A stretch of DNA of 33,110 bases. Source: an uncultured Planctomycetales bacterium. Its GTDB lineage: Bacteria; Planctomycetota; Planctomycetia; Pirellulales; Thermoguttaceae. Below the pieces are notes generated by a model. That model was not told the DNA's origin and did not search any database. It saw only the letters and a list, made by a program, of their open reading frames with translations. Position 1 is the stretch's first letter. Every line of letters starts with the position of its first letter. Where the stretch lies: NCBI GenBank assembly GCA_946541595.1, contig CAMNJU010000010.1, positions 1 through 33,110 on the forward strand, in the 5' to 3' direction. The position numbers and the translations under genes were made by a program. This document shows positions 7,608 to 16,736 of this stretch, in pieces.

Positions 7608-8390
7608 CTACTCTTCGTCGTTAGTTGTCGGCGCTAGAGGAAGTCGGATCGTAAACGACGTTCCTTTGCCAACGGAGCTTTTGACGCGAATTTTGCCCGA
7701 ATGATCTTCAACGATCTTTTTACATAAGGCAAGTCCCAACCCTGAACCTCCTTTACCGGTTTCGTCCGGCCCTTGTTTGGTCGTGTAAAAAGCGTCAAAA
7801 ATATGGGGTAATTTTTCCTGTGGTATTCCGGTTCCAAAATCCCGAACGATTATTTCTACGTATTGGTTTGATTCCTCGCAGGGACGAATTTTAACAATCA
7901 GTCTCCCCCCGTTTGGCGAAGCCTGCCGCGCGTTGACAAGTAGGTTGATAAGAACCTGCTGTATTTGGTTGCCGTTTGCCAGAACAGGTTTGACGGGCTC
8001 AAATTTCCGTTCGACGGAGATCCTGTACTTTGTGAGTTCACGTTCCAGTAACAAGAGCACGTCTTCTACGAGGCTCGTGACGTCCGTGGGTTGGCGACCG
8101 GGTTTTCGGTTGCGCGCCAATCCTAGAACAACGCCGACAATCTTGGCCGCGCGGTTTGAAGCGTCAAGTATTTTGTTGAAAGCCTTGTCGCGCGTTTCGT
8201 CGTCTTTGTGACGGAGCCCCATTCGCGCGTAGTTAATCGTAAGCGTCAGAATATTGTTGAACTCATGAGCCGTCGTACCTGCCAATTCTCCAACTGCAGT
8301 TAGCGATTGCGAGTCGGCGAGCGTTTCTTCAAGGCGACGAATTCTAGCTTTGAGTTCGGTAATTTCCTGATCTCTGGGGTCGCTTGACAT
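7608..8390 (-). CDS. Soluble sensor histidine kinase without a recognisable input domain
   Basis: A 260-aa cytoplasmic kinase. An N-terminal coiled coil (ITELKARIRRLEETL) leads directly into the H-box TTAHEFNNILT, with H42 as the phosphorylated histidine. The HATPase_c domain follows with N-box INLLVNARQAS, G1 DFGTGIP, F-box FDAFYTTK and G2 GGSGLGLALCK. No membrane span, PAS or GAF domain is present, so sensing must come through a partner or the coiled coil. The HEFNN form of the H-box is typical of NtrB-like/HisKA kinases. ATG 8390 follows a GGGA-containing stretch. No receiver gene is adjacent; the nearest is the degenerate HTH-receiver protein at 17602-18180, and pairing with it is speculation. 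The downstream AGCCTC/GAGGCT stem with a short T run (near 7600-7570) may terminate it weakly. Confidence 0.92.
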   Translation of the reverse strand: MSSDPRDQEITELKARIRRLEETLADSQSLTAVGELAGTTAHEFNNILTLTINYARMGLRHKDDETRDKAFNKILDASNRAAKIVGVVLGLARNRKPGRQPTDVTSLVEDVLLLLERELTKYRISVERKFEPVKPVLANGNQIQQVLINLLVNARQASPNGGRLIVKIRPCEESNQYVEIIVRDFGTGIPQEKLPHIFDAFYTTKQGPDETGKGGSGLGLALCKKIVEDHSGKIRVKSSVGKGTSFTIRLPLAPTTNDEE

Positions 8391-8836
8391 GTTACTTTTT
8401 CCCGATTGTTGATTGAATATGTTGAAATTGGGACTGTTAGATTAACTGAGTAAAACCGAAGGAGGCGTTTTTGAAGGCCTAAAATGCCAACAAAAAAACA
8501 TTAAAACTTTCTCATGTTTTCTATTCTGTTTTTTCAGCAGATTAAGCGCTTCGATTTATTAATTCATTCCTTTCCCTTCGTCTTATCGACTCATAGAAAA
8601 AGCTTTTTGATTTTTTTTAGTTAAAAGTAATCTTTTGACTTTTAAGCCGGATAAATTTTGATAGACTCTAACTAAACTGTTATTTGTATAAGTTGTAGCT
8701 ATGCCCTTTAATTCCGTATAGGCAAGGCGTTTTAAAGGAACAAATTCAATTAAACATAACGTCGAACGAGGGCGTTTTATCCATCTCGTGAAACTCCACG
8801 AAAAGCGTATGGAAATGCCCGTTATAGGGAGGTAAT
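8391..8836. other. AT-rich divergent intergenic region
   Basis: 446 bases between the histidine kinase (minus) and the TPR gene (plus). No credible ORF is present. TTGACT at 8635-8640 is a good -35 on the plus strand, but no strong -10 lies 16 to 18 bp on (TTGATA at 8658-8663 is the best). Several A/T tracts occur. It presumably holds promoters for both genes. Confidence 0.5.
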
Positions 8837-9670
8837 TTGAATAAGGCGTTTTTTGTATTTTACGCGCTAGTTGTAATCGCTTTATTTTGTGCTTTTTATT
8901 TAATTCCGACCTTTTTACGCTGGAAGGCTGCGAATTCTTTAATTAGCGGGAACGGCGACAAGGCAATTGACGCTTTTTCCAAAGCTCTCAAAGTGTCGCC
9001 CCGCGACGCGAAGATCTGGTTTGGTCTCGCAGTCGGTTTTCGCCGACTCAAGCGCTGGGACGAATCCCTCCTTGCCTTGGACGTCGTTCAGAGGTTGAGT
9101 CCTTTTAAGACGCCCGTTTTGATAGAACGTATTTCTGTTTTGCGAGCCCAAAAACGGCTAGACGAAGCGTTAAAAGAAGCGACCCTTTGGGTTGAACACG
9201 AGGACAGCCTCGATGAGGTACGGTTAGCTCGCAGCGCTATTGAAATTGAGTTGCAACGGTTTTCAGAAGCTGAAAAGGATTGTGACTATTTAATTGAGCG
9301 GGGAACGGAGTCGATCTGTGCCGAAGCGTTTAGTAATCGCGGATTAGCGAGGCTTATGCTCGGTCGCGTTGCCGACGCGGAAGTTGATTTTGAAACTGCC
9401 TATTTACTGGATCCTCGATCAAGCGAGGCTCGCGCGTACTGCGCCAGTTTTTGGCTTCGACGCAATATGCCTCAAAAGACTCTCGCTTTATGTGAAGCGA
9501 CGATCAAAACTGACGGGTCATGCGCGGCCGCATACTACTTTAGCGGACTTGCGAAGCAGGCGCTTGGCGATAGCAAAGGGGCTGACGAGTACTTGAAGAG
9601 GGCCGCTGAAATGAAGTATGATTTTGCAATAGCGCCGGAGCGATTGGCGGCTTTTCAATATAGCGAGTAG
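8837..9670 (+). CDS. Membrane-anchored TPR protein
   Basis: A 277-aa protein. One N-terminal hydrophobic helix (FYALVVIALFCAFYLIPTFL, about residues 8-27) anchors it, followed by repeated 34-residue helix pairs. These include NGDKAIDAFSKALKVSPRDA near 40-59, a block starting near 72, and later repeats with SNRGLARLMLGRVADAEVDF and AAYYFSGLAKQALGDSKGAD. TPRs bind partner proteins and the domain would lie in the cytoplasm or periplasm depending on topology. Start is TTG at 8837 with a strong AGGGAGG at 8826-8832, which decides the start. It is followed after 60 bases by the SpoU methyltransferase gene, likely in the same transcript, although no functional link is evident. Confidence 0.88.
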   Translation: MNKAFFVFYALVVIALFCAFYLIPTFLRWKAANSLISGNGDKAIDAFSKALKVSPRDAKIWFGLAVGFRRLKRWDESLLALDVVQRLSPFKTPVLIERISVLRAQKRLDEALKEATLWVEHEDSLDEVRLARSAIEIELQRFSEAEKDCDYLIERGTESICAEAFSNRGLARLMLGRVADAEVDFETAYLLDPRSSEARAYCASFWLRRNMPQKTLALCEATIKTDGSCAAAYYFSGLAKQALGDSKGADEYLKRAAEMKYDFAIAPERLAAFQYSE

Positions 9671-9730
9671 TATTATGGGAGATTCCTTAACTCGACGCGG
9701 CGTCGGGGGATTCGCAGCAAGGTTGATATT

Positions 9731-10582
9731 GTGTTTTTAGACAAACGTATTACGATAATAGAGAGTATTGACGATTCGAGGCTTGCGCCTTTTTGGAATT
9801 TGAAAGAGCGCACGCTTCGTGGCGAGTCAATTTTTATGGCGGAAGGAGCGCTAGTCGTTGAACGTCTTTTGCGCTCCCCATACGCCGTCGATTCAGTATT
9901 AACGACGCGAAAGGAAACTGGGGGTGAGAGTTGCCTTGAGCTTGTCCCCGAAGACGTCCCAATTTACTATATAGATGAGCGAGCCGCAGCGAACAAACTT
10001 CTCGGTTTTGAGTTTCATCAGGGGATATTGGCTTTAGGACGCCGTGTTGCGCTTCCAACGCTAACACAGGGTTTCGAGAGATTTTTTGAAATAGAATGCA
10101 GACGTTCCGACAAGCACGCTTGGGTCGTCTTGCCAGACGCGACAAAACCCGATAATCTGGGGCTTGCGTTCCGCTGCGCCGCTGCGCTCGGCGCGGAAGC
10201 GGTCGTTTTAGGAGAGCGTTGTTGCGATCCTTTTTCCAGACGCGCCCTCCGTGTTTCAATGGGCGGTGTTTTACAGGTCCCGATCTATCGGGCCGCTAAT
10301 TTAATAGAGGAAATCAAGGGCGTTCGCGAACGCTGGAACATTCCTTTTTACGCTACAGTTTTAGATTCGGAAGCGCGTTCGCTGTATGATTTTCCCCACA
10401 TAAAGGGACGGCGTTCTCTTGCCGCGTTTGTGTTCGGTAACGAATATACGGGTTTGACCCCGGAACAGGTTCAGGTTTGTGACCGTAAATTAATCATACC
10501 GATGCGTCCAGACGTAGATTCCCTGAATTTGGGAGTTTCCGTCGGTATTTTTTTGTATGAGTTCAATCGTTGCGCCGAATGA
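9731..10582 (+). CDS. SpoU/TrmH-family RNA 2'-O-methyltransferase
   Basis: A 283-aa SPOUT enzyme that would methylate a ribose 2'-OH in tRNA or rRNA using S-adenosylmethionine. All three SpoU motifs are visible. Motif 1 is D-x-x-K-P-D-N-L-G-L-A-F-R starting at residue 136, where usual enzymes read N-x-G-A-I-x-R. Motif 2 is FGNEYTGLT. Motif 3 is IPMRPDVDSLNLGVSVGIFL. The knotted C-terminal domain is preceded by a roughly 125-residue N-terminal region containing FMAEGALVVERLL, resembling the L30e-like substrate-binding domain of TrmH/RlmB relatives. GTG at 9731 has AAGG upstream. Its target nucleotide cannot be predicted. Confidence 0.92.
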   Translation: MFLDKRITIIESIDDSRLAPFWNLKERTLRGESIFMAEGALVVERLLRSPYAVDSVLTTRKETGGESCLELVPEDVPIYYIDERAAANKLLGFEFHQGILALGRRVALPTLTQGFERFFEIECRRSDKHAWVVLPDATKPDNLGLAFRCAAALGAEAVVLGERCCDPFSRRALRVSMGGVLQVPIYRAANLIEEIKGVRERWNIPFYATVLDSEARSLYDFPHIKGRRSLAAFVFGNEYTGLTPEQVQVCDRKLIIPMRPDVDSLNLGVSVGIFLYEFNRCAE

Positions 10583-10673
10583 AGTTTTTCTGTTCTTAGC
10601 CGGTTATCCTTGTTTTTGAACGGAAGAGTTGAGTCGGTTTATTTAGGCAACGCACTAAGGAGAAAAGCGTAAA

Positions 10674-11162
10674 ATGACAATTCGATTTGATAGTTTAGGC
10701 TTGGCGTTGGGAACTGTTGCGCTGATATGCTTAGGGTGTGGAGAACCAGTCGCTCCGCCGACCGTTTCAGAAGAAGTAGCTGCTGAAATTCAAAAAGAAG
10801 AAAAGGCGGCGGAAGAAGCGGCGAATCAGTCTCCTGAGGAGGAGTATGAACTGAAGGAAGCCGGCGTCGGCGCGACGGGCAAGGGGAATTACGGCGTTAC
10901 TTCGGAAGAGGCCGCTTCTATCATTACCGTTCCGATTTCAACCTACTTCCACGCTCAGGAAAAAGCTGTGTTTGACATCCAGATTCCACAAGCGTTAAGT
11001 CTTTTTCAGGCGAGCGAAGGACGATTTCCCAATTCTGAGGAAGAGTTCATGCAAAAAATCGTTCAGGCCAATCAGATTATTCTTCCCAAACTCCCAGAAG
11101 GAGATTCTTATGTTTACGACGTTCAGTCTCACACGCTCATGATTCTTACAAAGAAAAAATAG
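10674..11162 (+). CDS. Conserved planctomycete lipoprotein, unknown function
   Basis: A 162-aa exported protein. The hydrophobic segment LGLALGTVALICLGC ends in a lipobox-like sequence with Cys22, so it is probably lipidated and membrane-tethered. An acidic, Glu/Ala-rich linker (about 28-60) leads to a compact domain with ITVPISTYFHAQEKAVFDIQ, followed by ALSLFQASEGRFPNSEEEFM and a terminal block ending MILTKKK. I recognise this domain as recurring in Pirellulaceae genomes, but no role is known to me. ATG at 10674 has AAGGAG at 10657-10662. It lies between the SpoU gene and a secreted glycosidase-like gene with no clear terminator between them. Confidence 0.8.
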   Translation: MTIRFDSLGLALGTVALICLGCGEPVAPPTVSEEVAAEIQKEEKAAEEAANQSPEEEYELKEAGVGATGKGNYGVTSEEAASIITVPISTYFHAQEKAVFDIQIPQALSLFQASEGRFPNSEEEFMQKIVQANQIILPKLPEGDSYVYDVQSHTLMILTKKK

Positions 11163-11232
11163 CGTTTGCTATTCGCTCCAGTAATCGCAGCCTATTGCGT
11201 TGAGAAATTATCCCACGGAGACTCCGATAGAT

Positions 11233-12810
11233 ATGAGATTGGTAAAACTGTTTTTCGCGGCTCTTTTCGCCCTGACTTTTGTTTTTGGTTCCTTGACTTC
11301 TGCGGAGGACGTTAAGAGCGGAGTTCGAGGGGCGGTGAAACTGGCGAAGGGCCCAATTATGGGCATAAATCTTGCCGGCGTCTGCGACTGGAATACGGAA
11401 CTGCCCTTTGTTGACGTTTTTCTGGAAACGAGACAATGGATAAGTCAACGCAAAGGCGAAAGTTGGGGAAAGGGACCTGCGCTTGATCTTGATTCTAACG
11501 GATGGGTTAAAAGCCTGAAAAATGACTGTTGGGCAGAAGTTCCCCTTTGTACAATTAACGGAGGACACTTTCCTTCCGGAATTTATACAGTAACGTATGA
11601 AGGGGAGGGCAAACTTGAATTTGGAAACGCTAAGGTGGTCTCTGAGAAAGAGAAAACGTTGGAGATAGAGGTCGATTCTAAGAACGGAGCTTTTTGGCTT
11701 CGTATTATGAAGACTGATCCAAAAGACTATGTTCGGAATATTCACGTTTATATGCCCGGTTTTGGAACTGAGGAATCGCGAGAGAAATACGGAATTTGGA
11801 ATCCCGTTTTCATAAGTCGTTGGAAGTCGATGAAGATTTTTCGTACGATGGATTGGCAGGCGACGAACGGTTCTTCTTTGAAAACTTGGTCAGAACGCCC
11901 CCGTCCAGAAGAGGCAACTTATACTAGGGCTGGTGTTCCCTACGAGGTCATTTGCGATTTTATTGGACGTACCGAAGCGGATCTTTGGCTCTGCGTTCCT
12001 GATCAGGCGGACGACGAATTTGTGCGGAATTTGGCCGTTTTGCTTAGGGACTGTTTGCCTCTCGAAAAGAAAATATATCTCGAATACTCCAATGAAGTTT
12101 GGAACGGTTCTTTTGTTCAAAATCATCGCGCGGCTGAGAAGGGACGCGCGATGAAGATGGCTGAAACCGATTGGGAAGCTGCTTGGCTCTATACCGCCAG
12201 GCGTTCGGTAGAAATTTTTGCAATTTTTGAGGACGTCTTTGGCGGTTCCGAACGTTTAATTCGCGTTCTGCCTTCGCAGTCCGCCAATCCCTACGTTAGC
12301 GAACAGATTCTAGCGTTTGAAGAAGCATGGAAACATGCCGACGCGTTGGCAATTGCTCCTTACGTCGGTTGGAGTATCTCCTCAGAGGAAAAGGACGAGG
12401 CGATTGCGCTTGGGACCGAAGGAATCCTTGACCGTCTTGAGAACAAAATCCTTCCAGAAACGGTCGACACAATCAAGAAACAAAAGGAAGTTGCCGACAG
12501 ATACGGTCTTGCTTTGATATCCTATGAGGCTGGGCAGCATCTCGTCGGACTGTGGGTTGCAAACGACGACGAGCGTTTGAATTCACTGTTGACTGCCGCA
12601 AACCGTTCCGAACGTATGGGAAAAATATACGAGAAATATTTTCAAGCTTGGGAAGAAATAGGCGGCGGCGCGCTCTGTCATTTTTCTTCTGTTGGAGAAT
12701 GGTCTAAATGGGGATCGTGGGGACTGATAGAATATGCCGACGAAACAGAAGACGATTCTCCTAAGTACCGCGTTACTATGGAGTACGCGCAAAAATGGAA
12801 TAAACGTTAA
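11233..12810 (+). CDS. Secreted glycoside-hydrolase-like (TIM-barrel) protein
   Basis: A 525-aa exported protein. The signal peptide is MRLVKLFFAALFALTFVFGS with a cleavage-like LTSA-ED, and this decides the start at 11233 (the TTG at 11200 would bury it). Two glutamates fit a retaining clan-A-type barrel: E288 in EYSNEVWNG as acid/base and E432 in ISYEAGQHL as nucleophile, 144 residues apart. MGINLAGVCDWNTELPFVD opens the mature domain, as in planctomycete proteins often labelled cellulose-binding or glycosidase-like. The substrate is unknown. The pair of glutamates is what I see; the catalytic role is inferred. A bidirectional terminator follows directly. Confidence 0.75.
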   Translation: MRLVKLFFAALFALTFVFGSLTSAEDVKSGVRGAVKLAKGPIMGINLAGVCDWNTELPFVDVFLETRQWISQRKGESWGKGPALDLDSNGWVKSLKNDCWAEVPLCTINGGHFPSGIYTVTYEGEGKLEFGNAKVVSEKEKTLEIEVDSKNGAFWLRIMKTDPKDYVRNIHVYMPGFGTEESREKYGIWNPVFISRWKSMKIFRTMDWQATNGSSLKTWSERPRPEEATYTRAGVPYEVICDFIGRTEADLWLCVPDQADDEFVRNLAVLLRDCLPLEKKIYLEYSNEVWNGSFVQNHRAAEKGRAMKMAETDWEAAWLYTARRSVEIFAIFEDVFGGSERLIRVLPSQSANPYVSEQILAFEEAWKHADALAIAPYVGWSISSEEKDEAIALGTEGILDRLENKILPETVDTIKKQKEVADRYGLALISYEAGQHLVGLWVANDDERLNSLLTAANRSERMGKIYEKYFQAWEEIGGGALCHFSSVGEWSKWGSWGLIEYADETEDDSPKYRVTMEYAQKWNKR

Positions 12811-12871
12811 TCGACGTCCTGCGCGATCGCTTTCAAGCTTGGAATAACTTGGAGAAGCCTTCTATAAAAAT

Positions 12872-12911
12872 AATTCTGGCGTCGCCCAGTAGGAGACGCC
12901 AGAATTTTTTT
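12872..12911. terminator. Bidirectional intrinsic terminator
   Basis: AATTCTGGCGTC (12872-12883) and GACGCCAGAATT (12895-12906) form a perfect 12-bp stem with an 11-nt loop. Seven T residues (12905-12911) follow on the plus strand, and the minus strand continues into ATTTTTA. It separates the convergent glycosidase-like gene and the surface beta-helix gene. Confidence 0.92.
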
Positions 12912-12930
12912 ACTGTGAAACAGCAATATC

Positions 12931-15900
12931 TCAGAAGACGTCGATAGGTCTGATTCTTTTCTTGCGGGTTTCGTTATTCCAAAGGGAGTTCTGAATGTCT
13001 AAGCTATCAGAAAACCCCTGAGTTGCAGAGAGGTCTGCAATCGATACAGTAACGGCCGAAGACGGAATTTGCGCGTCAAGGCAAGCGACGTGTTCCGCAA
13101 CGTCTGAAAGAGCAGATTCAAATTCGTCGGCAAGCTCAATAATGGCGTTGGATGATTCACTAAGTCCTTTGATATTAACCGTTCCGATAGTTAGCCATCC
13201 AGACGTAACGTCGCTTGAATCTATAAGTTGCATGGAGACCGCGTAAACGCCGTTGTCCAAATAGCAGTGAGAAAATACTTGCGCCATACTTAATTCGTCA
13301 GTAATTTCCGACAGCGGCGAACCGTCGCCCCAATCGACGCGCCACGTTTTAACGGCGCCATTAGTCGCGGCAACTGAAAGTCGCGCCATTCCGGGAACAG
13401 CGGTAAAGGTTTCTAATTCGCCGTACGCGCTCGGGAGATCGGTTAACGTTACCGCGTCGTACGTTGTAACTTTAGTAGCGCTTCCCGATTTCTGAGAAGC
13501 CGAAATCTTATTTGTTTCGTTACCCGCGATTGCCGAAGAGTCTATCCAAACCGGTTGACCGTTGGTTGTGACGTCGGCAGAACCGTCGCCGTTGAGATCC
13601 CACCTAACGGTATTGGAACTGCCGTACGCGTTAAGGTCGACAGCGTTGGCGCATATAAACGGGATGTTTTTCGGAATATCCATCGTAATTTCAGTGAGCG
13701 CGGCGCCGACCCCAATTGAATCGGACGAAAAGATTTGCGACTTAATGAGAACATAATCGCCGAAAACGCCGTTTTCGCGCAAGTAATCGTTGTCAAGCGT
13801 GACGGTTACCGTTTGTGTTTCTGTATAATTTGACGGCGTAAAGAGTAATTCTTTCGTAGAAAGGATTGCGTTGTCGGAAGCCGTCAAGTATACGACGACG
13901 TTTCCTGTCGGCGCTTTGGGCAAAGAGACGGAAACGGAACCCGTTATAACGTTCTTGGCGGACGCGGTTAAGTTGGAAACGCTCGTTGAAACGGAAGCGG
14001 CTTTCGCAATTTCTGCAGAACCGTAAATCGGCACAATAGCGTCTGTGTTCGCAATAGCCGTTCCGTTTTCCAAGGTCTGCTTGGTATTCCAAGTAATTTG
14101 AAAATACTTAGAGCCAACTTTTTTGGGCGAAACAGAAACCGTTAGTAAGACCGATTGATTGGGCGCAAGTGTGAACGTCTTGCTTGTATTAATCGTTTGC
14201 CCTGATTCTGATGATAATTTGTAGGTGAAAGTTGACGTTTCCGCATTGGTAAGCGCGTTAAAGCCGGAGAATCTAATATAGTTCTGCCCGATGTTTTTGA
14301 TAACGTACGATTCGGAACCGGTTCCGTCTAAAACGGAGTGTGCGCCAAATGAAACGCCCTTGTTGAGGACGTCGTACGATTGTGCGTTTATGACGGCAAC
14401 GTCGCTGTTTACGTCCGGGGTTTCGACTTCGGAAGATGCGACGTTGTTAGAGAGAACGGACGTCGAATCAAATTCGGGCGCGCTTACGGCTTCTCTGTCG
14501 TAGTAGTACGCGGCGACCGCCGACGTCGACGCCGTATTGTAGGAGACGGTTGCGCCTTCGAAGGTCATCGTTCCGTACGAGTAGATCGCGCCCCCGTTCT
14601 TGCTTGCTTCGTTCCCCCACAGAGTTGTGCCAGACGCCACGGTAGAACTGCCGTAAGTTGCCGCGATCGCGCCGCCGTTGTTTGCTTTGTTGGAGCTAAA
14701 CGTCGAATAAAACACGCTCAGACCGCCGCCGTTGAGGATTGCCCCGCCGAGTTCGCCCGCCATGTTGGCGTCGATATTAGCTGCGCTAACAGAGAGGGTT
14801 CCGCTGTTCGCCAATGCGCCGCCGGAGCCGTTGGGCGCGGAGTTGCCCAAGAGAGCCGAATTGGCTACCGTAAGTTTGCCTTGCGGATAATTAAGCCCTG
14901 CGCCGCCCGCGCCATTGAGCCCCTGCGCTACGTTTCCAGAAAACTCTGAGCCTGATACGGTCATATCGCCGACGTTGACAAAACCGCCCCCATTTGCCGA
15001 CGCGATATTGCCGTAGAAGTAGGAATCGGCGACGGAGAGCGGACTTTCGTTATACACGCCGGCGCCTTCATAGGCGGACGAATTCTCGATCTTCGAATTA
15101 AACAGCCAAGAGAGTAAGTCGCTTTTGGAATAAATAGCGCCGCCGTTTACCGCTGCCGAGTTATCGGAAAATGACGTGTGGGAGAGCTCAAAATAGTTGG
15201 TAGAGTGAAGCCCGCCGCCCGATTTTTGGGCGGAATTCATATTGAGTTCTGAGTCGTTTAATTCCAACCAACCGGCATTGTAAATCGCTCCTCCATTTAC
15301 CGCGGACTTGTTCTGAAGGAAACTGCCTTTGTCGATAAGAGTCAGCGCGTTTGGACAGACATAGAACCCAGCGCCGCTTTGTGTTGCTACGTTGTAATCA
15401 AACCTTGCGTCGGTTATCGTCAGCGATAGGGAGTCTTGATAGACGGCGCCTCCGTTTTCGGCTTGGTTGCCCGTAAAACTTATCCTGTCCAAAATGGAAT
15501 CGCCTTCGCCGTCGACGTAGAACGCGCCTCCGTCCCGAGAACTGACGTTGCTGAGAAAACTCACGTTAGAAGCGTGAAGCGTCGCGCCCGTCATATAGAG
15601 CGCGCCGCCGTCTCCCGAAGTCGCGCTGTTCTCTCTAAAATAGCATCCGTCAAAGGACGCGGATCCGCTCTTAACGTATATTCCGCCTCCGTCGTTCGCG
15701 CTATTACCGGAAAAAACAGCGCGCGTTGCGTCGAGAGAACCGGAGTCGACGTAAATTGCGCCTCCCTTACTCGAAGTCCCGCCGGAAGTATTGCCGGAAA
15801 CGTTTGAGTCGATCAGAGTAAGCGCTCCGGAACTGACATAGATTCCCCCTCCTAAACCGGTAGTGGAGGTATTGCCCATAACGTTGCAGTTGACGAGCGT

Positions 15901-16476
15901 TAGCGAGCATCCGGAGCTAACTTGAATCGCCGCGCCTTTGGAACTGATCGAAGTCGAGGAATTCCCCTGAAACGTCAGTCCTTTCAGCTCGGCAGAGACA
16001 GGATTGACGTCTGTTCCGCCAAAGACGTACAGAAGGAGCGACGTATTGCCCTGAACAGTAATCCCGCCTACGTCGGAAGCGTCTACGGAGATATTCTTCG
16101 ACAGTATTTTCAGGGATTGGTTGGACGTAGACAGTGTAATAGAACCGCCAACGGAAAAGCGTATCCTCGAAGCGACCGTCTCGCCCGAAGTGAGCTTCTG
16201 ACACGCATAGTCAAGCGCTTCTCTGAAGGTAATTTCGCCGTCGTTAACGTTAGTAACGTCTTTCAGCGACGTCACCCAGACTGAGGAAGCCTCGTCGCTC
16301 CCAAGAGAATCCGCGTTAACAAGCGCGCGATAATCGGCAGTCGTTACCGCGAGCGCAAGAAGTTCTCGTCTTTCCAACGGTTCGAGTTGAGCGCGTCGCG
16401 TAGCGTTCGAGCTGCGGAAAGCGTCTTTGGACTGTCGCGGTTTTTTCTTGGGACTGATAAGATTGGAAAGACGCAT
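12931..16476 (-). CDS. Surface beta-helix protein with Pmp-like FxxN/GGAI repeats, PKD domain and LEPLERRELLA motif
   Basis: A 1181-aa exported protein. A basic N-terminus leads to LEPLERRELLA at residues 31-41, the planctomycete motif found at the start of many large secreted proteins. From about 75 to 700 there are many short beta-helix coils pairing G-G-A-I/G-G-G-I with F-x-x-N, such as FSGNSAN, FRENSAT, FTGNQAE, FSDNSAA and FYGNIAS. This is the motif pair of chlamydial polymorphic membrane proteins. Next come a beta-sandwich resembling Calx-beta or related adhesion repeats (TGNVVVYLTAS, LFTPSNYTETQTVTVT), an EF-hand-like DLNGDGSAD, and a PKD domain (WRVDWGDGS with HCYLDNGVYAVSM). No autotransporter barrel or sorting helix is seen at the C-terminus. 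A likely role is adhesion or cell-surface matrix. AGGAG precedes ATG 16476. Confidence 0.85.
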   Translation of the reverse strand: MRLSNLISPKKKPRQSKDAFRSSNATRRAQLEPLERRELLALAVTTADYRALVNADSLGSDEASSVWVTSLKDVTNVNDGEITFREALDYACQKLTSGETVASRIRFSVGGSITLSTSNQSLKILSKNISVDASDVGGITVQGNTSLLLYVFGGTDVNPVSAELKGLTFQGNSSTSISSKGAAIQVSSGCSLTLVNCNVMGNTSTTGLGGGIYVSSGALTLIDSNVSGNTSGGTSSKGGAIYVDSGSLDATRAVFSGNSANDGGGIYVKSGSASFDGCYFRENSATSGDGGALYMTGATLHASNVSFLSNVSSRDGGAFYVDGEGDSILDRISFTGNQAENGGAVYQDSLSLTITDARFDYNVATQSGAGFYVCPNALTLIDKGSFLQNKSAVNGGAIYNAGWLELNDSELNMNSAQKSGGGLHSTNYFELSHTSFSDNSAAVNGGAIYSKSDLLSWLFNSKIENSSAYEGAGVYNESPLSVADSYFYGNIASANGGGFVNVGDMTVSGSEFSGNVAQGLNGAGGAGLNYPQGKLTVANSALLGNSAPNGSGGALANSGTLSVSAANIDANMAGELGGAILNGGGLSVFYSTFSSNKANNGGAIAATYGSSTVASGTTLWGNEASKNGGAIYSYGTMTFEGATVSYNTASTSAVAAYYYDREAVSAPEFDSTSVLSNNVASSEVETPDVNSDVAVINAQSYDVLNKGVSFGAHSVLDGTGSESYVIKNIGQNYIRFSGFNALTNAETSTFTYKLSSESGQTINTSKTFTLAPNQSVLLTVSVSPKKVGSKYFQITWNTKQTLENGTAIANTDAIVPIYGSAEIAKAASVSTSVSNLTASAKNVITGSVSVSLPKAPTGNVVVYLTASDNAILSTKELLFTPSNYTETQTVTVTLDNDYLRENGVFGDYVLIKSQIFSSDSIGVGAALTEITMDIPKNIPFICANAVDLNAYGSSNTVRWDLNGDGSADVTTNGQPVWIDSSAIAGNETNKISASQKSGSATKVTTYDAVTLTDLPSAYGELETFTAVPGMARLSVAATNGAVKTWRVDWGDGSPLSEITDELSMAQVFSHCYLDNGVYAVSMQLIDSSDVTSGWLTIGTVNIKGLSESSNAIIELADEFESALSDVAEHVACLDAQIPSSAVTVSIADLSATQGFSDSLDIQNSLWNNETRKKRIRPIDVF

Positions 16477-16647
16477 TCTATACTCCTGTTTCGCGACTGT
16501 ATTGATAACGTTGAACGTCGTTCACAAATAAGAATAACGGAAAAAGCTTGGAATTCAAGCGAACGCGGTAAATCGCAGGCGGCCGACTGACGCGTTTATA
16601 TGCAGCCGCCCGGATTTTTCGGTAAAACGACGCGATCCTCCCCGCCC

Positions 16648-16676
16648 ATTATAGTGAAAATTTGTTCTTCTGACAA
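16648..16676 (-). promoter_or_regulatory. Near-consensus sigma70 promoter for the Pmp-like gene
   Basis: On the minus strand TTGTCA (16676-16671), a 17-bp spacer and a perfect TATAAT (16653-16648). The start site would be near 16641, giving a leader of about 165 nt before ATG 16476. The leader contains a GGCGGC/GCCGCC hairpin (within about 16582-16615). The rest of 16477-16736 holds no ORF. Confidence 0.8.
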
Positions 16677-16736
16677 ATCCCTTTTTGGATAAACAGGCGC
16701 CTTCGTATTTGACGCTGTGCGCGCTTGAAAGTTGCG

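Noticed and set aside
9675..9740. 21-aa ORF between the TPR and SpoU genes
   Set aside because: It overlaps the GTG start of the methyltransferase, is very short and has no ribosome binding site.
11146..11745. 199-aa minus-strand frame opposite the glycosidase-like gene
   Set aside because: The sense strand has signal peptide and conserved domain wording. The antisense frame has none.
14380..14949. 189-aa plus-strand frame inside the Pmp-like gene
   Set aside because: Cys/Arg/Ala-rich shadow of the repeat-coding strand.
14400..16000. Repeated GCC/GCGCC blocks suggesting a CRISPR or tandem DNA repeat
   Set aside because: The repetition is at protein level (GGAI/FxxN coils) with variable DNA spacing. 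No direct repeats of CRISPR type are present.
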